Below are positions 44,520 to 55,312 of a stretch of 64,000 nucleotides of DNA, piece by piece. Position numbers and translations under genes: made by a program. This stretch comes from Channallabes apus. Its lineage: Eukaryota; Chordata; Actinopteri; Siluriformes; Clariidae. Position 1 is the stretch's first letter. Every line of letters begins with the position of its first letter. Where the stretch lies: the NCBI GenBank assembly GCA_030522415.1, contig CM060115.1, forward strand, positions 17,092,691 to 17,156,690. Direction: 5' to 3'. The notes below the pieces were generated by a model that worked only from the letters and a program-made list of their open reading frames with translations, was not told the origin of the DNA and made no database searches.

Positions 44520-45480
44520 TGTCTCACAAATCCAACCAGAGGATTGGTTTGTGACAATAGACTTGAAGGACGCATACTTTCACATAGAAATTTTGCCACA
44601 ACACAACTCCTAAGGAAGTTCCTGAGGTTCGCTTTCAGGGGAAAAGCTTACCAGTATCGGGTTTAGCTCCATTTGGTTTAGCTCTATCACCCTGCACATA
44701 CACAAAATGTATGGATGCAGTCCTGTCTCCCTTGCAACTCCAGGACATCCGTATTCTCACGCTAGGATTGAGACTCAACGCTACAAAGAGCGTTCTCCTT
44801 CCGGCTCAGAGGACAACATACTTGGGTGTCAGGTGGGACTCGACCACTATGCGGGCACAATTGTCCCCCGCTCATATCAAATCCATCATATCAAAGCCAT
44901 CCTCATGGCAGCTACATCCACGGTGATACCTTTGGGCCTTTTGCACATGAGAGCCTTTCAGTTGTGGCTAAGAGCCAGGGGATTTCATACGATGGCCAAT
45001 CCTCGAAGGCAAATAAGGGTTAAGCATGAAGGACTTCGTACCCTTTCTATGTGGTTCAGACCCCGTTTCCTGACTTTGGGTCCCACTCTAGGTTCGTCTT
45101 GTCAACATAAGAAGCTAATGACAGACACTTCCCTTACCAGCTGGGGTTGCGGTCTCGCATGGCCATCCAGCCCAAGGGAGCTGGAAAGGCCATCTTCTCG
45201 CATGGCACATCAATTGCCTCAAAATGATGCCTCTAGTTTTGGCCCTACAGCACTTCCTCCAGCAGTTGAGAGGCTACCATGTTTTAGTGCGGGTGGACAA
45301 CACATCGGTAGTCTCCTACATAAATTGCCAGGGCGGACTGCACTCGCGCCACTTGAACGAGCTAGCGCATCAGATTCTGCTCTGGGCACAGGACAAGTTT
45401 CTGTCCCTCAGGGTGATTTACATTCCGGGGCACATGAATGTGGGAGCAGATTTACTGTCCAGACAAGCTGTGGCACACAG
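44520..45480 (+). pseudogene. DIRS reverse transcriptase/RNase H, active-site box deleted
   Basis: RT motifs are spread over frames: FVTIDLKDAYFHI at about 44548-44590, RKFLRFAFRGKAYQYRV at 44610-44666, then MDAVLSPLQLQDIRIL at 44711-44757 joined directly to LGLRLNATKSVL and TTYLGVRWDS. In intact relatives about 30 residues with the YIDDWL-type catalytic box lie between IRIL and LGLRL; here they are missing in frame. RNase H follows at 45224 onward with VRVDNTSVVSYINCQGG. Confidence 0.82.
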
Positions 45481-46700
45481 GGAATGGAGGCTCCACCCTG
45501 AAGTGGTCAGTCGAATCTGGAAAAGATTCTTTACAGCAGAGGTGGACATCTTTGCCTCCCAAGAGACAGCACAATGTCCCCTCTGCTACTCTCTGACTCA
45601 TCTAGCTCCCCTGGGTCTGGACACGATGGCCCATACATGGCCCAATTTATGCCTTCATGCGTTTCCTCTGATAGCTCTGCTCCCAGGAGTCCTGGCGAGG
45701 GTCCGTCAACACAGTTTGCACCTCTTATTGATAGCGCCCCATTGGCCGGCCAGAGTATGGTTCTCGGATCTAATATCTCTCCTCGAGGGCTCACCTTGGG
45801 TGATTCCAGTCCACTGCCAAATTGTTTCAGTGCTGGCGTTCCTGCAGGAAAAGTTGTCCTTGGACTTGTGCCCTAGTACCCTCAGGATGTACGTAGCCGC
45901 CATTTCAGCCTGCCACATTCCGATTGAGAGGGTTACTGTGAGAAAACACCCTTTAGTTGCCCGTTTCATTCGTGGAGCCAAACAGTTGAGACCACCCACT
46001 AGAGCCACGGCCCCTTCGTGGGATTTATCTATTGTGCTCGACAACCTAATTGACACCCCTTTCGAACCACTAGGGTCAGCGCCTTACAGGTTTCTGACCC
46101 GTAAGATGTTTTTTTCTGATGGCCATTACATCTCTAAAAAGCATTGGAGATCTGCGCGCCTTGTCAGTCTCTCCATTCTGCCTAGACTTTGCCCCTGGGC
46201 TAGTCAAGGCCCTTTTGCATCCTCACCCAAACTATCTTCCGAAAGTTCCATTCTCAACCATGCACCCTATTGTTATTGAAGCCATCTGTCCTCTGCCTTT
46301 CACAGCTTCGGAGCAGGAGAAACTTCACCTACTGTGTCCAGTACGTGCTCTTCAGATCCACGTCCATCACACTAGCCAGTGGCGTAAGTCAGAACAGCTT
46401 TTTATATGCTATGGAGGCCGCAACCACGGGGCGGCCGCCACTACACAGACCTTGTCACACTGGGTGAGAGATGCTATTGCTCTCTCCTATGAGGCGCGTG
46501 CGCTCACGTCGCCTCTAGCAATCAGGGCTCATTCAACCAGGTGGATCGCCTCATATATTGCACTAGCAAGAGGTATTCCCCTGCAGCAAGTGTGGGACGT
46601 GGCAGGTTGGTCCTCTCCACACACATTTGTTAGATTTTATAGTCTGGATATTCATGCCACTCTGGGCTCACGGGTCCTCGAGTCACCTTCCCAGACATAG
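45480..46700 (+). pseudogene. DIRS tyrosine recombinase
   Basis: A linker and the recombinase run through 45224-46279 and, after a frameshift near 46110-46270, 46119-46700. The latter shows the HSTR (His-x-x-Arg) block and VRFYSLD with the nucleophilic Tyr. The first catalytic Arg, normally in a KR(V/I)GDL context, reads KSIGDL (AGC). Two defects, the frameshift and the Arg-to-Ser change, make it inactive. Such recombinases insert circular DNA, replacing an integrase. Confidence 0.8.
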
Positions 46701-46779
46701 TTCTGAGACCTTCTCGGCCTTGTGCGCACACGCTACACAACCTTGGGGTCCAGACACTTGCAGTGCGGCGACGTTGGTA

Positions 46780-46895
46780 CTCTCGTTCCCATAGCGTTTT
46801 CATGCAGCATCGAGTGTAGCCTTTGAAAGGGAACATCTCGGCTTACTTTGCTGTAACCCTGTTCCCTAAAAAGGCGGGAACGAGATGCTGCGTCC
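46780..46895 (+). repeat. DIRS internal complementary region
   Basis: The left half (CATAGCGTTTTCATGCAGC, then CCTTTGAAAGGGAACAT) is complementary to the left end at 42621-42660. The right half (CTCGGCTTACTTTGCTGTAA, then GGCGGGAACGAGATGCTGCG) is complementary to the right end at 47103-47157. It serves as a template to rebuild both ends. Confidence 0.85.
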
Positions 46896-46950
46896 CAATG
46901 CCACACTGCCTACATGACCGCACGTCCATTCAGACAAATCAATCTGAGCA

Positions 46951-47157
46951 ATGTTTCCGGTTCACTCCTATTTATAACCTGCAAGTGCGTGTCATCAAAT
47001 GACGTCACCCGACCGAGGTTATATAAGCCAAAATTTGGCGTGTTTGATACACACATACTTCACAACCAGCAACACGAAAAGATGTTCGCATAGCGTTTTC
47101 ACGCAGCATCTCATTCCCGCCTTTTCAGGGAACAGGGTTACAGCAAAGTAACCCGAG
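46951..47157 (-). repeat. DIRS right inverted terminal repeat
   Basis: Inverted partner of 42642-42808. The outer end (CCGCCTTTTCAGGGAACAGG, then GTTACAGCAAAGTAACCCGAG) differs from the left outer end and is matched only in the internal complementary region. Confidence 0.88.
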
Positions 47158-47161
47158 ACGA

Positions 47162-47243
47162 TTTTAGTATCACAATTGGTCGTATAAGCATTTCACTGTA
47201 TATCGTACTGTATATGTGACAAATAAAATTTAAATTTGAAACC
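47162..47243 (+). repeat. LINE-like 3' tail fragment
   Basis: GGTCGTATAAGCATTTCACTG and ATGTGACAAATAAAATTTAAA form a LINE-type 3' end. The reverse complement of the same sequence starts the repeat at 48545, so two copies of one family lie inverted around the L2 fragment. Confidence 0.6.
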
Positions 47244-47464
47244 AAATATATACGAAACCTCTTTCTAGGCATATCCTACTCCATTTTAAGTGTAAATTTC
47301 TTACTCTGTTGGCAAATAGATTTAATTGCTTCTAAAATTAAATGCTTAAAATTTGCAGAATTATAACCCAGTAAAACAAGGAATTTACTTAAAAAAAATG
47401 GAGTAAAATGTCGAGAAATAGTCCAACTAATCGTATATTAAATAAGATAAATAATTTTGACTCA

Positions 47465-48544
47465 TTCAATTCAATATAATTTATATAGCACTTTTAACAA
47501 TGGTCATTGCTCAAAGCAGCTTCACAAAATTAAAAGATGATTATGGAAATAATAAGCATAAAGTAAAAATGTACAGATCATAGTGAACTGATTACCCCTG
47601 AAGAACAAGCAAAGGGCAACGGTGACGGTGACAAGGAATAACTCCCTGTGCTGGCCAGAGGAAGAAAGTTCAGGATAACAGATGTTTAAGTTAATATGGA
47701 GTCCAGTTCAGTTCGGCACCAGCATGGCACCAGTCTGAGCCCCGAACATTATCAGGAAGGGTATCCCAAAGCTTAGGAGCTAAATATGAAAATGCTCTGC
47801 CCCCTTTTGTAGATTTTGATATTCTGGAAACTACCAACTACCATAAATCCGGAGTTTTGTGATCTTAAGGTGCGCTGAGGATTGTAACATGTCAGAAGAC
47901 TGGCTAGATAAGTGGGAGCTAAACCATTTAGAGCCTTGTATCTAAGTAATGCTAGTTTGTAATTAATTCTAAACTGAACAGCTAGCCAGTGCAGGTATGA
48001 TAATATTGGCGTTATATGGTCATACTTTCTTGATCTACTGAGAACCCTGGTGCTACATTTTGGACTAACTGAAGCTCGTTTATTTTGAGGATGCAGGACA
48101 AACACCTAGTAATGCATTATAATAGTCCAGTCTGGAGGTCATGAATGCATGAACCAGGTTTTCTGCATCAGATATGGATAAAATGTCAATATTTCTAAGG
48201 TGGGAAAGTGCTGTTTTTGTTTTTTGCTGGAACAAGTTGCTTTCTATTATTACGCCCAGGTCTTTCACTGTAGACCTGGTAGTAATAGTACACCTTTCTA
48301 AGTGCAAGCTGTGAGAGCATTTGTGTACTGGTTTTTGGACCAATAAGTAATATTTCTGTTTTGTCTGAATTCAGTAAGAGAAAATGATCGAGCATCCAAT
48401 CAAGTTTGTAAGCAATCTATGAGAGTATTATGATCTATTGTGTCGGATGCAGCACTAAGATCAAGTATGATGAGTACTGAGGTGCAGCCTTGGTCTGAAC
48501 CTAAAAACAAGTCATTTGCAATTTTAACTAGCACAGTTTCTGTA
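47465..48544 (-). pseudogene. L2 LINE copy, 5'-truncated and mutated
   Basis: Begins with the reversed tail (ATTCAATTCAATATAATTTAT) and 3' UTR (AACAAGCAAAGGGCAAC, AATAACTCCCTG). Minus-strand frames then give [56 protein letters not shown] and HFLLLNSDKTEILLIGP. Several frameshifts. It is more diverged from the 13288 copy than the one at 51694. Confidence 0.82.
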
Positions 48545-49135
48545 GTAAATTCAAAATTCAAATTCAAATTTTATTTGTCACATACACAGTCATACACAGT
48601 ATAATATGCAGTGAAATGCTTATACGACCACCAGTGACCTTAAAAAGGAAATAAAAGCTTGTACGTAAAATAAATATCAATAAAAGGAAATACTAAAGAA
48701 ATAAATTTAACTAGTAAAATAAACTGTACAATAAGGGCATAATAAAATATTGCGGATTTAAAGTGACCATGGTTATGCAAATATGCATGAAAGGTGACTA
48801 GTGAAAGTGACATGTGCAATTGTCTAGATGTATAAATATTTAGTGCAAGTGTGTATGAATGTGTCCATGATTGTCCAGTCAATGTTGTGAGCTTAAAAAG
48901 ATGTTATTAGTCCTGTGTGGAGGTGTGAGAGACCTTATCGCCTGCGGGAAGAAGCTCCTTCTCAGCCTCTCTGTGTTGGCCTTTAGGGAGCGGAATCGCC
49001 TCCCAGACCGCAACAAAGAGAACAGTCCATTACTGGGGTGACTGAGGTCCTTCACGATCTTCCTGGCCTTGTTCCAGCACTGCTTGCTGTAGATCGAGTG
49101 CAGGTCAGGGAGCTAATGGTATGATGGTTCCTGAA
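48545..49135 (-). repeat. LINE 3'-end repeat, reversed
   Basis: Starts TTCAAATTCAAATTTTATTT and GTCACATACACAGTC, followed by sequence with GCGGGAAGAAGCTCCTTCTC and CTTCACGATCTTCCTGGCC, which is common in fish LINE ends. No open frame. Family not assigned. Confidence 0.55.
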
Positions 49136-49975
49136 ACCTGACTGAAATTCTTCGAAGATATTGTTTTTCTGTAAGAATGTGCATATTTGAGCTGACACCA
49201 CCTTTTCTAATATTTTCTAAATATGTTCTAACTTGCTAAGATGTCATGTTTTTGCAGTTTATCCATCAGAGGCGACTGTATCGTAGTGTATCAGTGTCAG
49301 TGCTATTATTAAAAATTAAGTCATCACATGGAAAACGAATTGTATAATGTTCTCTTAGGAACCCTGAGATTTACATGCCTACTTCCTACTGTGATTCTTG
49401 GCACAGTACCCAGAATGCATTGCACACATTGTTTCATTCAGGCATGACTGCAGGAGAATGTTGGACCTAAACAGGAGCTTTTTTTTGAAAGATCACAAGA
49501 TTCTTTAGTAACAGATGGGGTTCAGTCAGAGCACCTGAGCGAATCATTTCAAATGACACATATGCCACACTGGGGTCAGAGGTCGAGGACACGCTCATGC
49601 TGAGACTGATATTGTATGAATTATTACTTATAAACGACACACTGCATTATCTGATGTACAGTAGCTTGCTTTATTGCACTTATAATTAAATTATGTTATA
49701 AATGTGCTGCTTAAATAGTCTACTTTTTTCTTGATATGAACTTTGTGGTAGCGTACAGACACTAGGCGTGCACACGTAGAGCTCATGCATTGTTGTTATA
49801 TGTTGTGACTGGTGAATGATTGTGATAGAATTGTGGTGTGATAGTGCAGATGATACCGTAATGCAGAGTGAATATGCCAGTCTAGTGTTATTAGCATTAT
49901 ATGATTTTATTAATTGATTGATTAATTAGAATTTTTTTGTTTATTGATTTATTGTTTGTTTGCTTGTCACTGCAG
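49136..49975. other. Intron-like non-coding DNA
   Basis: Short L2-like phrases persist to about 49230 (CCTGACTGAAATTCTTCGAA); beyond that nothing recognisable until the acceptor of the SOAT exon at 49976. Confidence 0.4.
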
Positions 49976-50106
49976 CAGCAGACAGTGGACTTGCCTCGTC
50001 GTTCCGACTCTCAGCTGAATGAGTTTGTCGACTCTCTGATGGACAAATGTCATGGTTTGGACTCTTCTTCCCACTCTGCTTCCTCCCCGGAGAAAAACAA
50101 ACTCAG
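49976..50106 (+). CDS. soat2: SOAT exon (cytosolic N-terminal region)
   Basis: A pyrimidine-rich tract ending TCACTGCAG precedes it and CTCAG|GTACTC closes it. It reads QQQTVDLPRRSDSQLNEFVD, then SLMDKCHGLDSS, continuous in phase with the next exon. SOAT enzymes esterify cholesterol with fatty acyl-CoA in the ER membrane; this acidic/amphipathic segment precedes the first membrane helix. An alternative acceptor three bases downstream (49979) would drop one Gln. Confidence 0.75.
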
Positions 50107-50404
50107 GTACTCAGGTCAAACTCCTACAATGAGCTGACTTGCCGGATTCCTGATTCTGCTTGGTTATGGTATTAATTGGTAATTAATTATTCATTATTAA
50201 TTATTCACTTGTGATTTGATACACTGGTGGCATGGTGGCTTAGTGATTAGCAATGTCTGGGTCCAATCTCCAGGGTCTGGGTTCAGTTCTCTTATGGAGT
50301 TTGCATTGGTGGGTTTCCTCTGGGTGGTTCGGTTTCCTTCCAAAGTCTAAAGACATACAGATTAGGCTAATTAGTGTTCCCAAATTGAGCATAATGTGTG
50401 AATG

Positions 50405-50451
<47 letters not shown>

Positions 50452-50599
50452 TTGGCATCCCATCCAGGGATAACCCACCTCTTGCCCTAAGTTCCTAACA
50501 TAACAGGTATAGTCTAAGGAAAAACACAACTTTACTAAAGTAATGTGATGCTCTTCGTGATAATCTTCAGCTTCATATTCTCTCTCTCTCTCTCTCCAG
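50107..50599. repeat. Intron with dispersed fish repeat and (TG)n
   Basis: GT...AG intron. It contains a diverged copy of the repeat seen at 34690-34960 (GGGTTTCCTCTGGGTGGTTC, ATTAGGCTAATTAGTGTTCCC) and a (TG)n array at 50407-50451. A (TC)n tract leads into the acceptor. Confidence 0.6.
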
Positions 50600-50650
50600 A
50601 TCCTCTCAAGGTCAGAGTAAACAGTTTGTGGTTCGTCAATCTTTATTAGA
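50600..50650 (+). CDS. soat2: SOAT exon
   Basis: CTCTCTCCAG precedes and GTAAGT follows. It reads SSQGQSKQFVVRQSLL with split codons at both ends; the last codon is completed as Asp by the next exon, giving the conserved SLLDEL-type motif of SOAT enzymes. Confidence 0.85.
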
Positions 50651-51302
50651 GTAAGTAACAAAGTAAATACATCTTTATTGCATCTTGCATCTTTACGGAG
50701 TACTGTAGATTTAAACAGTTCTCATGAATAAACTATAAGGCATGATAGAGCTGATGATTTAGAAAATTTCACCTGGACTTTTTTGAGAGTTCATTAATAA
50801 GTCCTTAATCCTATACAACAAAAGATGTAACAACACACAAACAGCTCAATTATAAACCAATCAGGCAAAAAAAAACAGGATGACTGTAGTAAAGTCCAGT
50901 GTATCAAACTAGGTTAATAGGTTAATAACTAGGTGTGCCCTGGGTCAGTGCCTAGTGTACACAGGTACAGTATGTGGGGCAAAATGACCCAACTGGACAG
51001 GACAGCAGGACAAATGACTCAAAGTTTATTTTGCCCTCTTCATTTCTCATCATTAGAAGCAAGAGAAGATCATGAGTTTAAACAGTGAAGATTTCTCTTG
51101 TTGTTTTCTTATGACTGGAAGTGGAGTAGGAGAGTTTACTCATAAATAACTGTTAATTTGTGTTGCTTATTTGTTTGTATGTAATTGCATTTGGGTTAGA
51201 GTGTTAACGAAGCTTGCTTGTCATTGATTCCCAGAAAATCTTGAACGTCAGCCTTAGTATTTATTTTTTTTTACTAATTTTACGTTTTCTGATAAAGCAG
51301 TG

Positions 51303-51368
<66 letters not shown>

Positions 51369-51693
51369 TCATCCCACACAGTAGCCCCCTAAAATAAGAG
51401 GGGAGAGAAGGCTATTGTGTAAAATGAGAGAAGGGAGGGGGACAGGCAGTCATTCCTCCTCTCTTCTTACTTTAGCTTCACACACACACATGCACAAACA
51501 CACTAATGGAATCACTTATCAGTTAGGATTTATTTTTTACTTTTTTCAAAGGTAAAGTGCAGGTTAATTTGGCTTATTTTTACTTTATATTTTGTATTAA
51601 TTATTTTTGGGTTGTAGAACAAATAATCTGAGTTTCCATTATTTCTTATGGGGGAAATTTGCTTCAATATATGAGTGTTCTGATATACAAGCA
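50651..51693. other. Intron DNA with a long (TG)n
   Basis: No coding sequence recognised. (TG)n at 51305-51363. The intron continues through the L2 copy to 53456. Confidence 0.6.
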
Positions 51694-53018
51694 TTCAATT
51701 CAATTTTATTTGTATAGCGCTTTTAACAATTGACATTGTCTCAAAACAGCTTTACACAATCAAAAGAATTATTTAGGTTTGTATGGAATGTGAATGTGTA
51801 TGAATCAAAATGGTCGGATAGTCCCTGGTAAGCAAGCCGTGGGCGACAGTGGCAAGGAAAAACTCCCTGAGATGGTAATAGGAAGAAACCTTGAGAGGAA
51901 CCAGACTCAACAGGGAACCCATCCTCATCTGGGTGAAACAGATAGCAGGAAATTATCTGCATTTATACAGTGTGTTAGGTGGCAGGCAGTTCAGCTATAA
52001 TAGTTGATGTTAATTGATGTTAAAATGGAGTCCAGGTAGTTATTGGAGACTCAGACAGACTTGTAGAAAGTTCCAGTCCTGAATTATCGAATTGTCAAGT
52101 GCTCAGAGAAACAGCTGCCAACACCAGTCGAGGCCAGAACCGTCATCTAAGAGAATCATCCCCAGACACCAGACGCATCCCAAAGAGACACACGGGGCAT
52201 CCATGTGACGAGATCTTCAACCAGAAGTGGGGCACCAGGATGGGTCAGACAGGTCCGGAGGGCAGAGGGAGTCTGGATCACTGACAGCTCAGGAATGACG
52301 TGTAGCTCAACAGAGAGAGAGAGAGAGAGAGAGAGAAACCTGAGTGATCAAATGAGAGTGAGGAAGACAGCATCTAAACATACCAGTTCACCATAATACT
52401 CTACGTCCATGAGTCCCCCAGATCTGCTCCTTTACCTTATGGCAAATCTATTTATAAAAACACTTGGCTAAATAAATAGGTTTTGAGCCTAGACTTAAAC
52501 ACTGAGACTGTGTCTGAGTCCCGAACACTATTTGGAAGACTATTCCATAATTTTGGGGCTTTGTAAGAAAAAGCTCCGCCCCAGCTGTAGTTTTCATAAT
52601 ACGCGGTACTGACAAACAGCCTGCATCCTTTGATCGAAGTAGATGTGGCGGATCGTAAGACACTAGCAGTTCGCTCAGATACTGCGGGGCGAGACCATTT
52701 AATGCTTTATATGTCAAGAGTAGTATTTTAAAATCAATGCGAAATTTCACAGGGAGCCAATGCAGTGAAGATAGGATAGGGGTGATGTGCTCATATCTTC
52801 TGGTTCTAGTGAGGACTCTCGCTGCTGCATTCTGGACTAGCTGAAGCTTGTTTATGCACCTAACTGAACAACCAGACAGTAAGGCATTACAATAGTCCAA
52901 CCTAGAAGTGATAAAAGCATGAACTAGTTTTTCTGCATCGTTTAGCGACAGTATATTTCTTATTTTGGCAATATTTCTGAGGTGAAAGAATGCTATCCTG
53001 GTGATATTATCTACATAA
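51694..53018 (-). mobile_element. L2 LINE, 5'-truncated, closely related to the 13288 copy
   Basis: Reversed copy covering the (GAATT)n tail, the 3' UTR and the RT C-terminal domain (minus-strand codons at 52448-52900: [40 protein letters not shown]). Within the comparable protein stretch it differs from the 13288 copy at only a few residues before a frameshift near 52570. It sits in a SOAT intron, antisense to the gene. The UTR is internally shorter than in the 13288 copy. Confidence 0.9.
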
Positions 53019-53456
53019 TATTATCTGCATGTGTCCTGAACAAATTATGCTCGCAATACAGGGTTCCACTGTACAGTCTAGAGTCTTTAATTTTGTCAGA
53101 ATGCTAGTCTTCATTTTCTATCCTTTCCTTCAGTCTGCTCTGATCGTTTGAGATGGTGTGTGTTCAGAAATGGTGAGCTGTTGTAATGTTTAAAAACTCA
53201 GGGATTCTGGGGAGTGAATACTTATGCCTGAAGTGGTTTTCTGGAATAACTTTCTCTGACCAGACCGTAAAATTAATTGACAATTACAAACCCGACACCC
53301 AGGATATGTAATTATTAACAGTTATTCAGACAAAACTGAACATTTGCAGGCTGGTGAGTGTGTGTGTGTGTGTGTGTGTCTGTGTGTTTGTATACTTTTG
53401 CAAGACACTGTAAATACACTTCACCTGTAAATACATATATCTGTTTATTTGGATAG

Positions 53457-53564
53457 TGAGCTGTTTGAGGTGAATCACATCCGTACGATTTATCACATGT
53501 TCATCGCCATCCTCATCCTCTTCATCCTTAACACTCTGGTTGTGGATTTCATCGATGAGGGACG
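53457..53564 (+). CDS. soat2: SOAT exon with transmembrane helix 1
   Basis: TTTATTTGGATAG precedes and CG|GTAAGC follows. It reads [20 protein letters not shown], then [15 protein letters not shown]: the [11 protein letters not shown] motif and the DFIDEGR end are hallmarks of SOAT1/2, spanning the first membrane helix. Confidence 0.95.
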
Positions 53565-53769
53565 GTAAGCACACAGGAATCGGTCTTGACTTCATAATAA
53601 ATCGTATACATTTTATTTCTTCATCTATCATTTTGTAATTAATTGTCCCTGTAATAAAAAACTGTCTGAATTTCAGTGAACAGAAATAATTAGCTCATTA
53701 CTAATTAATTAACTATTCACCTTTCTCTCTCTCTATCTCTCCCCCCATCCTCCTCATCGTTTCCTCCAG

Positions 53770-54052
53770 GTTGGTGTTAGATTTTGACCTGCTGGTGTTT
53801 GCGTTCGGGCAGCTCCCCCTGGTGGTCGTTTCGTGGCTCTGCATGTTTGTTTCTGCACTCGTTGTTCCATTTACGCTCCTCCGTTGGTGGGCTGGTGTTT
53901 ATTCTTCATCACACCGTAGAACATTCTACACACTCATCGCTGTGACGATCCTGCTGCTGTACCAAATCCTTGGACTCGGCTTCCTGTCCACGTACATCGT
54001 GCTGAAAAACAGCCTTCCTCCCGCCTCCTGCTTCATCCTCATCCTCGAGCAG
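53770..54052 (+). CDS. soat2: SOAT exon with transmembrane helices 2-3
   Basis: TTTCCTCCAG precedes and GAGCAG|GTGCTG follows. It reads LVLDFDLLVFAFGQLPLVVV, then the tryptophan-rich LLRWWAGVYSSSH and LPPASCFILILEQ. FDLL.F.FGQLPL is closer to SOAT2 than to SOAT1 as I know the families, and is the main reason for choosing the paralogue. Confidence in SOAT is very high, in SOAT2 moderate. Confidence 0.95.
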
Positions 54053-54663
54053 GTGCTGAACTTTACACCTTAACTTTATAATTTGTATGCTGCTTTAAAT
54101 TCAAACCGTAATCCTGCTTTCTCCTCGTCCTGGAGCAGGAACTCAATCCCAAGGGTTACCTTTTACTGAGCCTCACACTTACTCTTTATATCAGGTTTAT
54201 TACTTTATTCTCACATTGAATTTCTTCATAGTACTGTATGCTGAATTTAGAAGATTCACAAACAAGATGAAGAGTATGAATTAATACTCTTCATTTTGTT
54301 TGTGAATCTTCTGAATCATGTTGTTTCCTGTTTTAAACATGTGAAACATCCTGCTTCCTTTTATACACTCTTCCATCTCCAGTCACATGATTCGTATTGA
54401 AATTCATGTTTGTACACTATCTCCCACTGCATTCTTATATTTCATCTTCATTTCTACTTTCATACTCATTTTTCTGTTTTTCCACCATTACTTTCCTGAT
54501 TATAGACATTAATACACTAAAAACATCGCCATAATTAATTACATAATGTAGAGACAGTGTGTAATACTGTAGTGTAACAGTGTCAAACAGTATTAATATC
54601 TGTGTGCTTGTTGTAATAAATCCATGATGTATTTAAGGAATTCTGGATGTTTTCTGTTTTTAG
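54053..54663. other. SOAT intron with a short inverted repeat
   Basis: GT...AG intron. At 54249-54312 GAAGATTCACAAACAAGATG, AAGAGTATGAATT is followed by an inverted copy (AATACTCTTCATTTTGTTTG, TGAATCTTC), able to form a ~30-bp hairpin. Confidence 0.7.
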
Positions 54664-54742
54664 GTGCGTCTAATGATGAAGGTGCATTCCTTTATCAGAG
54701 AGAATGTGCCACGGTTGTGGTCTTCAGACAAAGATGGCTCAG
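54664..54742 (+). CDS. soat2: SOAT exon
   Basis: TTTTTAG precedes and TCAG|GTAAAG follows. It reads VRLMMKVHSFIRENVPRLWS, then SDKDGS; SFIRENVPR is a conserved cytosolic-loop motif of SOAT enzymes. Confidence 0.93.
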
Positions 54743-54823
54743 GTAAAGGCTAAATTCACAGCTGTTTGGCATCCAGATGTTTAAGCTTTACTTACACACA
54801 TTTTGTGATTTGCTCTGCTTTAG

Positions 54824-54899
54824 TGGCCGTGCCTCACCTGAACTCTTACCTCTACTTCCTGTTTGCGCCCACTATGATCTACAGGGACCAATATCCAAG
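54824..54899 (+). CDS. soat2: SOAT exon ending at a GC donor
   Basis: CTCTGCTTTAG precedes. It reads [20 protein letters not shown], then DQYPR; [18 protein letters not shown] is nearly invariant in SOATs. The only way to keep YPRNT and RWSYVA in frame with the next exon is to end at CCAAG (54899), so the intron starts GCAAGA: a GC-AG intron whose donor AAG|GCAAGA is otherwise strong. Confidence 0.92.
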
Positions 54900-54903
54900 G
54901 CAA

Positions 54904-54944
<41 letters not shown>

Positions 54945-55054
54945 GCGCACACACACACACACACACAATATTGTCTTTCTGTTCTGGGTTTTCTGTGATT
55001 GTTCCATGTGTTTTTCCATGTTATGATAAACCTTATTTGTGATTTTCTTGTCAG
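54900..55054 (+). other. GC-AG intron with (AT)n/(CA)n microsatellite
   Basis: A 155-bp intron beginning GCAAGACATA and ending TTTCTTGTCAG. The (AT)n array starts only a few bases after the donor (54908-54936) and is followed by (CA)n (54947-54966). Confidence 0.85.
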
Positions 55055-55100
55055 GAATACGTGTATACGCTGGAGTTACGTGGCCACCAAGTTCTTACAG
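55055..55100 (+). CDS. soat2: SOAT exon
   Basis: Reads NTCIRWSYVATKFLQ after the split Arg codon; RW.YVA.KF.Q is conserved in SOATs. Donor CAG|GTAGGT. Confidence 0.92.
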
Positions 55101-55181
55101 GTAGGTTACGATGGTGTGAGTGTGTATGTATGTGTATCTGTAATTACCCTAACCTCTACCTCTGTGTGATTTTTTCTGCAG

Positions 55182-55312
55182 TTCCTGGGCTGTTTATTCA
55201 ACCTCTATTACGTGTTTGTGCGTCTCTGCATCCCACAGTTCCACAGTGTGAGCATGAAACCCTTCAACCTCAGAGTGATGGTGCTCTGTATCTTCAACTC
55301 CATCCTGCCAGG
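55182..55312 (+). CDS. soat2: SOAT exon with transmembrane helix
   Basis: TTTTTTCTGCAG precedes and CCAG|GTACAC follows. It reads FLGCLFNLYYVFVRLCIPQF, then HSVSMKPFNLRVMVLCIFNS and ILP. The FNSILPG junction is conserved. Confidence 0.95.

Larger units (their letters stand above)
42621..47157 (+). mobile_element. DIRS-type tyrosine-recombinase retrotransposon, defective
   Basis: About 4.5 kb, with inverted terminal repeats instead of direct LTRs (core 42642-42808 against 46951-47113), gag, RT/RNase H and a tyrosine recombinase in order. Upstream of the right repeat an internal complementary region (about 46780-46895) joins reversed copies of both outer ends: CAGCATCGAGTGTAGCC with TTTGAAAGGGAAC for the left, and CTTTGCTGTAACCCTGTTCC for the right. 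This split-repeat layout is diagnostic of DIRS elements, which replicate through a circle. No target duplication is expected or seen. Gag and pol are frame-shifted, and the RT catalytic box and a recombinase arginine are lost. Confidence 0.9.

Noticed and set aside
45531..46056. Long antisense and alternative frames inside the DIRS element
   Set aside because: They overlap recognisable recombinase coding sequence and contain no motifs.
54766..55026. 86-codon frame running through a SOAT exon into (AT)n/(CA)n
   Set aside because: Only 54824-54899 is coding; the remainder is the GC-AG intron, shown by resumption of the conserved protein at 55055.
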